Notes under the pieces: generated by a model
What the model was told of the DNA's origin: nothing
Database searches by the model: none
Seen by the model: only the letters and a program-made list of their open reading frames with translations
Shown: positions 39,479-47,883 of the stretch, piece by piece
Layout of the letters: every line of letters starts with the position of its first letter
How positions within the stretch are numbered: position 1 is the stretch's first letter
Translations under genes and position numbers: made by a program
Assembly (NCBI RefSeq): GCF_002688565.1
Contig: NZ_CP024011.1
Span: 2,170,001 to 2,234,000 of the forward strand
Length of the DNA stretch: 64,000 nt
Source: Acinetobacter sp. LoGeW2-3
Lineage (GTDB): Bacteria > Pseudomonadota > Gammaproteobacteria > Pseudomonadales > Moraxellaceae
Direction: 5' to 3'

Positions 39479-39513
39479 ATCAAATGTATTTTCTGAAGAA
39501 TTTATGTGTTGAT

Positions 39514-39539
39514 AACCGATGCCTATTCATCGGTTTTTT
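39514..39539 (+). terminator. DUF1566 gene terminator
   Basis: AACCGATG-CCTATT-CATCGGTT followed by TTTTTA. Confidence 0.75.
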
Positions 39540-39608
39540 ATTAAATATAGGAGGCAGACAATAGAGTAAAAAACACACTTACGTGGGCTTTAATTTAAAT
39601 ACTAAAAA

Positions 39609-39668
39609 TTAACCGCGATTATGTCCATCTAGTGCCTTGGTATTTGAATACGTTGAACCATTGTTTCA
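39609..39668 (-). pseudogene. Decayed copy of the rluE 3' end
   Basis: Read on the minus strand, the last 18-20 codons before the TAA at 39609-39611 translate as N-G-S-T-Y-S-N-T-K-A-L-D-G-H-N-R-G, to be compared with N-G-T-T-R-P-N-T-K-A-P-R-G-R-G-R-G-R-G at the end of rluE (40242 on). I count 38 identical bases of 57 aligned, one 6-base gap, and 16 of the 19 differences are transitions. The frame and stop are kept but a TGA precedes the similarity. It lies in the same orientation as rluE on the far side of hiuH. Confidence 0.65.
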
Positions 39669-39727
39669 TGCTGGAGTTGGTGATGGTTAGATAATTAATA
39701 TTTCTTAGCATTAATTAGTTTAAGTCC

Positions 39728-40123
39728 TTAATTCCCTCGATACGTTGAATATCCATAAGAACTTAACAACAGTGGAATATGGTAATGCTCCAAAGTACCA
39801 TCGATTACAAATACGACCGGTACTTCAGGAAAGAATGTCCGTTGATTCTTTTCCTTAAACCAGTCACCAGTTTTAAAAGTGACTTTATAGATACCTTTTT
39901 GTAGGGCAGTGTCCTTCGGATAAAACTCTTTAATCCGGCCATCCTTATCTGTTTTGGCTTCATTGAGCTTGACCCATTTCTCACCTTGTTGGGCTTCTAA
40001 AGTCACTGTGACATTGGAAGAAGGCAAGCCAGTTTCCTGATTTAATACGTGAACACTTAGTGGATTGGCAAAGCTAAAAGTTGAGAGGGTAGTTGCAGTT
40101 AAGGCAAAAATTATTCTTTTCAT
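39728..40123 (-). CDS. hiuH: Periplasmic 5-hydroxyisourate hydrolase (transthyretin-like)
   Basis: Hydrolyses 5-hydroxyisourate in purine (urate) breakdown. ATG 40123 gives 131 residues with a signal peptide ([19 protein letters not shown]), so the enzyme is exported. The mature part shows [11 protein letters not shown] near 22-32 (His25), a central T-D-K-D-G-R segment and the C-terminal signature [18 protein letters not shown]; most members end in R-G-S. No uricase or OHCU decarboxylase gene is near. It sits between the decayed and the intact rluE 3' ends. Confidence 0.88.
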   Translation of the reverse strand: MKRIIFALTATTLSTFSFANPLSVHVLNQETGLPSSNVTVTLEAQQGEKWVKLNEAKTDKDGRIKEFYPKDTALQKGIYKVTFKTGDWFKEKNQRTFFPEVPVVFVIDGTLEHYHIPLLLSSYGYSTYRGN

Positions 40124-40197
40124 GAGACTCATCGCAAAATGAATACTTAAAATTATTCTAATAGACTGAAAAATAAAAACTATTGAAGTTGTGTAAT

Positions 40198-40221
40198 AAA
40201 AAAGCCCACCGAAGTGAGCTT
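40198..40221 (-). terminator. rluE terminator
   Basis: AAAAAAGCCCACC-GA-A-GTGAGCTTT with one mismatched pair; T-run on the minus strand. Confidence 0.65.
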
Positions 40222-40241
40222 TATAGAGAAGCTATTAAAAC

Positions 40242-41033
40242 TTAGCCACGACCGCGTCCGCGACCACGCGGCGCTTTGGTATTTGGACGTGTTGTACCAT
40301 TGGTCTTACGACGCGGTTTTTCACCTTCTTCCAGTTGCCAAACGCGTGGTGTACCGGTTTTTTTCTTGGTACCGTCTTTATTCACTTTTTTGTTGATTGG
40401 CTTGCCGCCTGTACCACCCGGTTTTTTCACATAAGAACGTGAACGGTATGGCTCTTCTGCAGGCACCTCTTTAAAGTCAGGGTAAAGCAAAGGTTCGATT
40501 TCTTTGGTCTCACCCGGTTGCAGACCCAATTGTACCAAATCAATAGAACCGATTTTGGTACGGATCAAACGCAAAGTAGGGAAACCTACTGCTGCAGTCA
40601 TACGACGTACCTGACGGTTACGGCCTTCACAGATTGAGATTTCTACCCATGACGTTGGTACTGAAGCACGGAAACGAACTGGAGGATCACGATCCCATAA
40701 CCATTCTGGTTGCTGAACCTTGATTGCTTTTGCAGGTAAGGTAATGCCATCTTTCAGCTCAACACCTTTACGTAACTGCTCAAGCGCTTCTTCAGTCACG
40801 TCGCCTTCAACCTGAACCAGGTAAGTCTTGAATTTTTTATTGGCTGGGTTGGTAATGAACTGGTTTAAACCACCATGATCGGTCAGGAATACCAGACCTT
40901 CCGAGTCCATATCGAGACGACCCGCCAAACGCAGTGTTGGATCATCTACGAAATCAGACATCGTCATGTGTGCTTCGTCTTTACGAAACTGGGAGAGGAC
41001 GTCATAAGGTTTGTTAAGAATGACGATTTTCAT
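40242..41033 (-). CDS. rluE: RsuA/RluE-type pseudouridine synthase with basic tail
   Basis: Modifies a uridine of 23S rRNA (U2457 for RluE in E. coli). There is no N-terminal S4 domain; the catalytic domain starts at once (M-K-I-V-I-L-N-K-P-Y-D) and the nucleophile is Asp41 in G-R-L-D-M-D-S-E-G. The segment C-E-G-R-N-R-Q-V-R-R-M near 135-145 is also typical. After about residue 190 comes a 70-residue Lys/Arg/Gly/Pro-rich tail ending in R-G-R-G-R-G-R-G, likely disordered and RNA-binding. E. coli RluE lacks this tail. Confidence 0.88.
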   Translation of the reverse strand: MKIVILNKPYDVLSQFRKDEAHMTMSDFVDDPTLRLAGRLDMDSEGLVFLTDHGGLNQFITNPANKKFKTYLVQVEGDVTEEALEQLRKGVELKDGITLPAKAIKVQQPEWLWDRDPPVRFRASVPTSWVEISICEGRNRQVRRMTAAVGFPTLRLIRTKIGSIDLVQLGLQPGETKEIEPLLYPDFKEVPAEEPYRSRSYVKKPGGTGGKPINKKVNKDGTKKKTGTPRVWQLEEGEKPRRKTNGTTRPNTKAPRGRGRGRG

Positions 41034-41265
41034 AGGAAAAGACTTCTATAATTACAAAAATTTGAAAATAAGCAGATTTCTTCGATTGGGGATAGTCGTG
41101 ATCTCCCATTGAAATCTAAAAAACGGTGGATTTATATATGGGTATTATGAGGGAAGACGGCTTTAAAGTGTTGCTTATCTCGAAATATTTTTGAAACAGC
41201 TGGCATGTGAATCAACTTTTATTTCATTGAAGAAGGACCTAATTCAGTAATAAGCGTAAATAAAA

Positions 41266-41808
41266 TTAAAGTTGAATCTGTTTTAAAATTAAACGAAACA
41301 GCTCTGCCTGAAAGATCGCATCCTGAAGCGCATTATGATTGCCTCTAGTTTGAGGCTTTAAAATTTCAATAATATTTTTTGCTCGTGTCTCTGACCAACG
41401 TCCACCAAATGCACCTAAATACAGAGATTTAATATCCAGAGAGGAGACTCCGAAAGGATTGTGACCTATAAATTTATGGAAATAATAGTTCATAAAAGAC
41501 CAGTCAAAACCGGCATTAAATCCGACAAATATTGGTGTTTCAGATTTTGATAGATGCTGCTCAAGCCATGTAGCGCAATTCTGCATAGCTGTGATGGGAT
41601 CTATCCCATTTTTTGCCAAATCTTCTAAATTGAAACTGGCCACTGCTAAAGCTTTCGGATCAGCTTTATAGGAAATAGGCTGTAATTCACAATAAAACTG
41701 GATATCAGGATGATCCACCAGGCACATGCCTATAGAAAGTAAATCGTATTCACCGGGGATCGGGCCAGAAGCTTCGATATCGACGGAAATAAAAATTTCT
41801 TTTTTCAT
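41266..41808 (-). CDS. DEDDh 3'-5' exonuclease
   Basis: A 180-residue exonuclease-fold protein, related to the DnaQ/RNase T superfamily. The metal-binding acids are visible: S-V-D-I-E-A (Asp10, Glu12), F-N-A-G-F-D-W-S near 100 (Asp) and N-H-N-A-L-Q-D-A near 157-164 (His, Asp). The H-x-x-x-x-D spacing puts it in the DEDDh group. No other domain, so it is a free-standing enzyme acting on RNA or DNA ends. Not the DNA polymerase epsilon subunit by context. Single gene. Confidence 0.85.
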   Translation of the reverse strand: MKKEIFISVDIEASGPIPGEYDLLSIGMCLVDHPDIQFYCELQPISYKADPKALAVASFNLEDLAKNGIDPITAMQNCATWLEQHLSKSETPIFVGFNAGFDWSFMNYYFHKFIGHNPFGVSSLDIKSLYLGAFGGRWSETRAKNIIEILKPQTRGNHNALQDAIFQAELFRLILKQIQL

Positions 41809-41970
41809 GTTTATTCTTCTGGTGATGAATCATAGCTGGGGTGACTTTATTATGAGGGTATCGAACTTCACTATCTATTTAATAATTTTTACTCGCTTTG
41901 CTTAAGCAATTGATTTATTTTTGTTTAGAAAATTAGTATCTTAAACATTCAATAATAAAGAAGAATTTCT

Positions 41971-42564
41971 ATGAAAAAATTAATTTTAGCTGGGGTCATT
42001 GGGTTAATTTCTGCATCTTCTCAGGCAAATTCACCTGTATATGGTTATCAAACCAAGCCATACAATATTGGAGTAGCTGTAGGTTACTCGGGCTTTAATT
42101 TAAAGTCACATGACTGGTTTGAAGATGAAGCTTTTAATGGAGCATTTATCAACTTGGAATATCACAGTCATCCACGCGCAAGTATCTGGGCTGAATATAG
42201 CTATCTGAAAGATAAGTTTTGGCTAAGTGAGGGGACAGTAGGCTATAAATATAAATTTTATGAAAATAATGAGGTTTATACCGCAGGCTCTTTAGGGGTC
42301 GGCTATGCATATATGGAAGATAAATTTAGTGAGGCAGATATTGGCAGAACCAAAGTTGAACTCAAATATATTACTGTTCCGCTTTATGCCGAGCTAGGTT
42401 TTAAACCTTCATCACAAGTCGATCTGTTTGGCACACTGGGCTATAAGTGGATGTATAACCGCAAGACTCGTATTTGTATAGATGGAGATTGTGCAGAAGG
42501 AAAACTGCATGAAGTCGATCTGAATGGATTAATTTATAAACTGGGTGTGCGTTACAACTTCTAA
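41971..42564 (+). CDS. Outer-membrane beta-barrel protein
   Basis: 197 residues. Signal peptide M-K-K-L-I-L-A-G-V-I-G-L-I-S-A-S-S-Q-A, then alternating strands rich in Tyr/Gly (Y-N-I-G-V-A-V-G-Y, S-I-W-A-E-Y-S-Y, G-T-V-G-Y-K-Y-K-F, L-G-V-G-Y-A-Y) and a C-terminal R-Y-N-F, ending in Phe, the outer-membrane insertion signal. About eight strands fit the mature length, as in OmpA/OmpX-like small barrels. One disulphide is possible in the loop C-I-D-G-D-C. Ligand unknown. Monocistronic. Confidence 0.85.
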   Translation: MKKLILAGVIGLISASSQANSPVYGYQTKPYNIGVAVGYSGFNLKSHDWFEDEAFNGAFINLEYHSHPRASIWAEYSYLKDKFWLSEGTVGYKYKFYENNEVYTAGSLGVGYAYMEDKFSEADIGRTKVELKYITVPLYAELGFKPSSQVDLFGTLGYKWMYNRKTRICIDGDCAEGKLHEVDLNGLIYKLGVRYNF

Positions 42565-42614
42565 GATTAAAACCATTTTAAAAAGTTCAAATATAAATAA
42601 GTTGAATGAATGAG

Positions 42615-42643
42615 AAACAGGGAAATTTTGCTCCCTGTTTTTT
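42615..42643 (+). terminator. Outer-membrane protein gene terminator
   Basis: AAACAGGGA, 8-base loop, TCCCTGTTT, then TTT. Confidence 0.8.
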
Positions 42644-42735
42644 CATGTAAGAACATGTATTTTACGTAACTTTAGAAATTAAAAATAATATTAAAGTCAT
42701 TATTTTAGTTCTTTGACCTATTACATTCACGTATT

Positions 42736-42764
42736 TTGATACAGCTATACGGTTGGAATATTTT
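42736..42764 (+). promoter_or_regulatory. Promoter of the 43-residue basic protein
   Basis: TTGATA, 17 bases, TATTTT. Transcript start near 42771. A perfect 12-base palindrome, AGAGAATTCTCT at 42803-42814, lies just before the ribosome site and may form a leader structure or operator. Confidence 0.55.
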
Positions 42765-42827
42765 GCATACAAGCTAGAGTAAATCATGCAACTTTAAGTG
42801 ATAGAGAATTCTCTCTTAGGAGCTTTT

Positions 42828-42959
42828 ATGGCTAGATCTCAGGCAAAACATAAGCAAGTTCAGCAGAAGGACAAAAAGGATTCTATGCAGGACGAGGATC
42901 AACAGCAACAGCAGCAACCTCAAAAATCTAAACCATCACGGGCAAAAAAACGTAAATAG
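42828..42959 (+). CDS. Small basic, Gln-rich protein, 43 residues
   Basis: An independent short gene: strong ribosome site AGGAG (42818-42822) five bases before ATG, TAG at 42957-42959, a good promoter and a long terminator. The product is wholly polar: K-H-K-Q-V-Q-Q-K-D-K-K-D near 7-18, six consecutive Gln at 25-30, then K-S-K-P-S-R-A-K-K-R-K at the C terminus. It has no hydrophobic core, so it is probably intrinsically disordered and binds nucleic acid or another acidic partner. No family that I recognise. The clean expression signals argue against chance. Confidence 0.7.
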   Translation: MARSQAKHKQVQQKDKKDSMQDEDQQQQQQPQKSKPSRAKKRK

Positions 42960-42983
42960 TCCATGATCTTGAATCGGTGATAA

Positions 42984-43020
42984 TTACAACAAAACCCTCT
43001 TTTAGAGGGTTTTGTTGTAA
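42984..43020 (+). terminator. Terminator with 17-base perfect arms
   Basis: TTACAACAAAACCCTCT, TTT, and its exact complement. The GC-rich core CCCTCT/AGAGGG next to TTTTG makes a terminator; the unusually long perfect arms give extra stability. Confidence 0.8.
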
Positions 43021-43130
43021 TAGGTGGAAATATTCTTCAAGGGAATCATCAACAAAAATTACAAGAACAGCACGTGTGATCAGATTGAATTGAATAAGAT
43101 TATTTTAAGAAGAATGAATGAGAAATTGTA

Positions 43131-43682
43131 GTGCCGAATATAAGAGCTTCCTTAATCCTGATTGCAGTATTGATACTCTTGAGCGGCTGTCAGCCGCCGC
43201 CGTCTGGTGAGTCGGCAGGTTGGAAAAGCCCATATCTATATTGGCAATTGAGGAAAGAAGCTTTATCTCAACCTTTAACGATTCCAGTAGAAGGGGTAAC
43301 GCAAAGACAGCTCAATGATACGTGGGGTGCTGCACGGAGTGCAGGCCGCAAGCACGAAGGAATAGATATCTTTGCCAAACGCGGTACACCTGTACTGAGT
43401 GCCACCAAGGGCATTGTCAGGAATATTGGAACCAATAATTTGGGTGGTAAAGTGATCTGGATAACCGGGCCGGAGCTGAGCCAACACTATTATGCGCATC
43501 TGGAGGATTATGCCGAACATATACAGGAAGGTGACTGGGTAGAAGCGGGTGAGGTAATTGCCTATGTGGGCAATACCGGTAATGCCAAAACCACACCGCC
43601 ACATCTGCATTATGGGATTTATTTTAGCGGGCAAGGCGCGACCAATCCTTATCCTTATTTAAAAGCTGAAGAATTAAAATAA
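43131..43682 (+). CDS. M23-family (LytM) peptidase lipoprotein
   Basis: A 183-residue lipoprotein with a LytM domain. Start is GTG 43131, since a TGA lies in frame 12 bases upstream. The signal ends L-L-S-G-C (Cys20). The zinc motifs are complete: H-E-G-I-D (His75, Asp79), Y-A-H (His123) and H-L-H (His158, His160), so it is probably an active peptidoglycan endopeptidase, not a degenerate EnvC/NlpD activator. No LysM or coiled coil is present. The ribosome site is weak. Confidence 0.88.
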   Translation: MPNIRASLILIAVLILLSGCQPPPSGESAGWKSPYLYWQLRKEALSQPLTIPVEGVTQRQLNDTWGAARSAGRKHEGIDIFAKRGTPVLSATKGIVRNIGTNNLGGKVIWITGPELSQHYYAHLEDYAEHIQEGDWVEAGEVIAYVGNTGNAKTTPPHLHYGIYFSGQGATNPYPYLKAEELK

Positions 43683-43768
43683 ACGCTGCAATGTAAGATA
43701 AATGTAAAAGAATGCAATCTGAAAAGTGAAAAGCATAAAATAGCTTATCTCCCGCTGTTCCTGTTTTT

Positions 43769-45754
43769 ATGAGTATTGCCTACCGTCCAGATATCGATGG
43801 CCTACGTGCTATTGCGGTATCTCTGGTTATTTTCAATCATTTAGGCTGGTCACTATTTTCTGGTGGCTACATTGGTGTAGATATCTTCTTTGTGATTTCA
43901 GGTTATCTGATCACTATTATCTTGACGCGTGATATTCAGTCCAAGCAATTCTCAATCGCCCGATTCTATAAAAAACGTGTAGTCCGTTTGGCACCGGCAT
44001 ATTTTACTGTACTCGCCGTTGTCAGCTTGATTGCCTGGCAGGTGATGCTGCCGGGTGAGCTGACTGAATATTTTAATAGTGTCATGTATGCCACGGTGCT
44101 CATTGCCAATATCTATATGCGTAATGAGGTAGGGGATTACTTTAGCCCGAATGTAGAAAATGTGCCGCTGCTACATTTATGGTCACTGGGGGTGGAAGAG
44201 CAGTTTTATATTTTCTGGCCTTTACTGTTATGGCTGTTTCTGGCCAAGGCATCACGTAAATATCTCTGGTTAATGATCAGTACCTTCATCATCGTTTTAC
44301 TGGCTTATGCGCAATATCAACTGACTCAAAATCCAGCCAAGGCCTATTACAGCATGCCGGTACGGGCGTTTGAGTTACTGATTGGTGCACTGATCACCTG
44401 TCTACCACAGCCAAAACTACCGAAGAAATTACTGCAAAGTCTGGTCTGGTTTGGGGTGATTGTTCTATTTGCAGCAGCGATTTATTTTGATCAACAGACG
44501 CCATTTCCCGGTGTTATGGCACTGATTCCATGTCTGGCAACAGCAGTGGTTATTTATCTGGGACAATCTGTACCTTCAAGCAATTTCTTGCTGAGTAATC
44601 AGCTGAGTACCTGGATCGGGAAAATTTCATATCCGCTGTATTTATGGCACTGGCCGATTATTGTGCTATTCGGCATTTATATGCTGCCACTCAATACAGA
44701 AAATCAGATCATCATTATTCTGCTGTCGCTGCTGTTAGCTTTCCTGACCTATCGATTGGCTGAAAAACCATTAAAACGCTTTGTAATGGCGGCGAATTAC
44801 AAAGTGATTATTCTGGGCTTTCTGATTCCTGCAACCAGCTTTATCGCCATTGCTCAAACTATTAAAAGCAATGAAAGTTTTCCGGATCGGTTTCCACCGT
44901 CAGTTTATGCTAAGCAGGAAGCATTGCATGCCTATGCGCATGTGATCCGCAGTAATTGTATGGATACTGATCCAAAAACTTTACCAGATGCTAAAGATTG
45001 TGTATTGGGGCAGAAAAAAGAGGATATTGATTTCCTATTAATTGGGGATTCGCATGCCAATGCTTATACTGCAATGCTGGATGAATGGGCCAAAGATGCA
45101 AATTTACGTGGTTATGACATTGCCCAAAGTTCAACTTTCTATTTGCCGGGCGTGCAGCGTTCTGAGTTAAAGCTAGGACGTTGGGAAGAACTGTCTAAGT
45201 TCCAGAAACGGAATGGTGCCATTACCGAGCATCTGTCTAACACCCATTATCCAATGATTATTCTAGCCGGTTCCTATGCGCCGTATTTTGGCGATGAGGT
45301 CAAACTCAAAGATGGCATTCATCAGAATAATGAGGAGATCTTTAAAGCAGGTTTGATGAAAGCTTTGGAAATTGCCCACAAAGCTGGTGATCATATCATT
45401 CTATTGAATGATATACCTCGTCTGGATTGGGAAGGTATACCATCAGATTGTAATATCCGTAATGAGATTCTACATCGGCATGCGCAATGTACGGTTTCAA
45501 GGAAGAGTTATGAAAATCATCTCAAAGTATTTAATCAGATTCTGGTTGAAGCAAAGCTGAAATATCCTGATTTGAAAATCATTGATCCGACCCAAGTCAT
45601 TTGTGATCAGCAGAACTGTAGAATAATGCTGAATGATGTGCCTTTATATCGTTTGAAAGATGACAATCATATTAATGATCAGGGTTCACGCCAGTTAGGC
45701 ATTGAATATCTGAAACAGTTTGGCAATCCATTGAAAGATTTAAATACCGAATAA
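43769..45754 (+). CDS. OafA/YrhL-type acyltransferase with SGNH domain
   Basis: 661 residues. The N-terminal part (about 1-350) is an integral-membrane acyltransferase-3 domain of ten or so segments with R-P-D-I-D-G-L-R-A-I-A-V and the L-W-S-L-G-V-E-E-Q-F segment. The C-terminal part (about 380-661) is a periplasmic SGNH hydrolase-like domain with G-D-S-H near 426-429 and D-D-N-H near 631-634. Proteins with this layout O-acetylate lipopolysaccharide, capsule or peptidoglycan. No glycan cluster is adjacent, so the acceptor is unknown. Confidence 0.9.
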   Translation: MSIAYRPDIDGLRAIAVSLVIFNHLGWSLFSGGYIGVDIFFVISGYLITIILTRDIQSKQFSIARFYKKRVVRLAPAYFTVLAVVSLIAWQVMLPGELTEYFNSVMYATVLIANIYMRNEVGDYFSPNVENVPLLHLWSLGVEEQFYIFWPLLLWLFLAKASRKYLWLMISTFIIVLLAYAQYQLTQNPAKAYYSMPVRAFELLIGALITCLPQPKLPKKLLQSLVWFGVIVLFAAAIYFDQQTPFPGVMALIPCLATAVVIYLGQSVPSSNFLLSNQLSTWIGKISYPLYLWHWPIIVLFGIYMLPLNTENQIIIILLSLLLAFLTYRLAEKPLKRFVMAANYKVIILGFLIPATSFIAIAQTIKSNESFPDRFPPSVYAKQEALHAYAHVIRSNCMDTDPKTLPDAKDCVLGQKKEDIDFLLIGDSHANAYTAMLDEWAKDANLRGYDIAQSSTFYLPGVQRSELKLGRWEELSKFQKRNGAITEHLSNTHYPMIILAGSYAPYFGDEVKLKDGIHQNNEEIFKAGLMKALEIAHKAGDHIILLNDIPRLDWEGIPSDCNIRNEILHRHAQCTVSRKSYENHLKVFNQILVEAKLKYPDLKIIDPTQVICDQQNCRIMLNDVPLYRLKDDNHINDQGSRQLGIEYLKQFGNPLKDLNTE

Positions 45755-45761
45755 AAGGCGT

Positions 45762-45793
45762 AAAAAAACCGCGTTCTTAAACGCGGTCTTTTT
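45762..45793. terminator. Bidirectional terminator
   Basis: AAAAAAACCGCGTT-CTTA-AACGCGGTCTTTTT, between convergent genes. Confidence 0.8.
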
Positions 45794-45803
45794 ATATTTT
45801 GAA

Positions 45804-47234
45804 TTAACGCATTTTCGCCAGGAAGCGACCTAAACGGTTAATGGCTTCACGCAGTTCGTTTTCGGCTGGCAGGAATACCACACGGAAATGATCCGGAGTC
45901 GGCCAGTTAAAACCTGTACCTTGAACCAGTAATACTTTTTCAGCACGTAGCAGATCCAGCATCAGTTTCTCATCATCTTCAATCGGATAGATTTCCGGAT
46001 CTAGACGTGGGAAGCAGTACATAGCACCTTCAGGTTTTACACACGTCACACCGGGGATTTCATTCAGCATTTCCCAAGCAATATTGCGCTGTTCATACAG
46101 GCGGCCACCCGGACGGATCAGATCATTAATCGACTGATAACCACCAAGCGCCGTTTGAATCGCATATTGAGCCTGATGATTGGCGCATAGACGCATAGAC
46201 GCCAGCATGTCCAAACCTTCGATATAATCTGCTGCACGAGACTTATCGCCAGTAATCGCCATCCAGCCAGAACGGTAACCAGCAATACGGTAAGCTTTAG
46301 ACAGACCATTGAAAGAAATACACAGCTGATCACCAGCAAGTGATGCAACCGAAACATGCTCAATACCGTCATAAACGATCTTGTCGTAGATTTCGTCAGC
46401 AAACAAAATCAGGTCATGCTTCTTCGCCAGATCCACGATTTGTTGTAAGACATGACGTGGATAAACTGAACCTGTCGGGTTGTTTGGATTGATGATCACG
46501 ATACCACGGGTATTTGGCGTGATCTTGCTTTCCATATCCGCAATGTCTGGGTACCAGTAATTTTCTTCATCACATTTATAGTGAATCGCAGTACCGCCAG
46601 ATAAATTCACGGCTGCAGTCCAAAGCGGGTAATCCGGCATTGGAATCAGCATTTCATCGCCATCATCCAGCAAGCCTTGCATTGCCATGACGATCAGCTC
46701 AGATACACCGTTACCGACATACACGTCATTCACGTGCATATTCAGAATGCTTTTTTGCTGGTAGTACTGGCAGATCGCCTTACGTGCCGGGAAAATACCT
46801 TTAGAGTCGGTATAACCAATCGCATTTGGCAGGTTCAGTGCCACATCATTAATAATTTCTTGTGGTGCTTCAAAGCCAAATGGGGCAGGGTTACCAATAT
46901 TCAGCTTGATAATCTTATGTCCCGCTTCCTCCATCTCGTTGGCCGCTCGTAACACAGGTCCGCGAATGTCGTAGCATACATGCTCAAGCTTAGACGATTT
47001 TTTGATTTCGCGAGGTTTTTGGAAAGTGTTCGGCATTTTGATGTTCTCTGAAAGAGTGGAGGTCACTTTTGCATAACGATATAAATAACTTTTAAATGTC
47101 TCAGTTGTGACTAGATCGAGATCGTGCTCATCTCGGAGTAATGCAACAATTTTTTCATGCGTAAATCCAAGCTGTTGATATTGTTTGATCACCGGCAATA
47201 GATTTTTAAAAATTACGCTTTTTTTTTGCGACAT
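45804..47234 (-). CDS. alaA: AlaA-like aminotransferase with extra N-terminal domain
   Basis: Class I PLP aminotransferase close to E. coli AlaA (glutamate-pyruvate). The core from about residue 75 has L-N-I-G-N-P-A-P-F-G-F, N-P-N-N-P-T-G, and the PLP lysine in N-G-L-S-K-A-Y-R. The 476 residues exceed the usual 405 because residues 1-70 form a helical region (F-K-N-L-L-P-V-I-K-Q-Y, G-F-T-H-E-K-I-V-A-L-L, T-F-K-S-Y-L-Y-R-Y) that resembles a helix-turn-helix or plasmid KfrA-like motif. The initiation site near the end of this frame is the only one with the full domain; a start at the core (M-P-N-T-F) is possible. Confidence 0.85.
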   Translation of the reverse strand: MSQKKSVIFKNLLPVIKQYQQLGFTHEKIVALLRDEHDLDLVTTETFKSYLYRYAKVTSTLSENIKMPNTFQKPREIKKSSKLEHVCYDIRGPVLRAANEMEEAGHKIIKLNIGNPAPFGFEAPQEIINDVALNLPNAIGYTDSKGIFPARKAICQYYQQKSILNMHVNDVYVGNGVSELIVMAMQGLLDDGDEMLIPMPDYPLWTAAVNLSGGTAIHYKCDEENYWYPDIADMESKITPNTRGIVIINPNNPTGSVYPRHVLQQIVDLAKKHDLILFADEIYDKIVYDGIEHVSVASLAGDQLCISFNGLSKAYRIAGYRSGWMAITGDKSRAADYIEGLDMLASMRLCANHQAQYAIQTALGGYQSINDLIRPGGRLYEQRNIAWEMLNEIPGVTCVKPEGAMYCFPRLDPEIYPIEDDEKLMLDLLRAEKVLLVQGTGFNWPTPDHFRVVFLPAENELREAINRLGRFLAKMR

Positions 47235-47463
47235 TTTTTAATCCTGAGCAAATTTAGGACTAAGTCTACTACTAAAATTGCTCACAAAAAAGCATTTAAT
47301 ACATAAATTGCTTACTTTTATCTTCTATATTTGCTTACTTTTTGCTTTTTTGGGAATTATATGTCTTTTGTAAAATGTTAAACAAACACTAGAATTTTTA
47401 AAATGAATCACGTAAATATAGAATTATCCTATTTAAAATAGCAAGATAGAAAGGGCGGTCATC

Positions 47464-47883
47464 ATGGGAAAACTCAGTAAATCAGACAGAGAATGGCAAA
47501 GAGAGTTATCACCTGAAGAATTCCGTATTACACGTCAAAAGGGAACTGAGCCAGCATTTACCGGTAAATACTGGAATACGAAACAAGATGGTATTTATGT
47601 ATGCCGTTGCTGTGGTGAACCTTTATTTACTTCAGAAACCAAATTTGACAGTAGCTGTGGTTGGCCAAGTTTCTACAAGGCGATTAACGGTTCTGCGATT
47701 GAAGAGCATTTAGATACATCTCATGGTATGGTCAGAACAGAAATTGTTTGCCACCATTGTGATGCACACTTAGGGCATGTTTTCACTGACGGACCACAGC
47801 CTACAGGCTTGCGTTACTGTGTAAACTCCGCTTCATTAGAATTAAAAACACAAGAAAAAACCGATGAGGAAACTTATCCATGA
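47464..47883 (+). CDS. msrB: Peptide-methionine (R)-S-oxide reductase
   Basis: Reduces methionine-R-sulfoxide in proteins. 139 residues, zinc-type: Cys47, Cys50, Cys96 and Cys99 hold zinc, Cys65 in S-S-C-G-W-P-S-F is the resolving candidate and Cys119 in R-Y-C-V-N-S-A-S-L is catalytic. Good ribosome site (AGGGCGG). The stop overlaps the start of gpx (ATGA), so the two are one operon for oxidative repair. Confidence 0.95.
   Translation: MGKLSKSDREWQRELSPEEFRITRQKGTEPAFTGKYWNTKQDGIYVCRCCGEPLFTSETKFDSSCGWPSFYKAINGSAIEEHLDTSHGMVRTEIVCHHCDAHLGHVFTDGPQPTGLRYCVNSASLELKTQEKTDEETYP

Noticed and set aside
39609..40245. Insertion sequence around hiuH
   Set aside because: No transposase and no terminal inverted repeats; only the decayed rluE tail gives a direct repeat.
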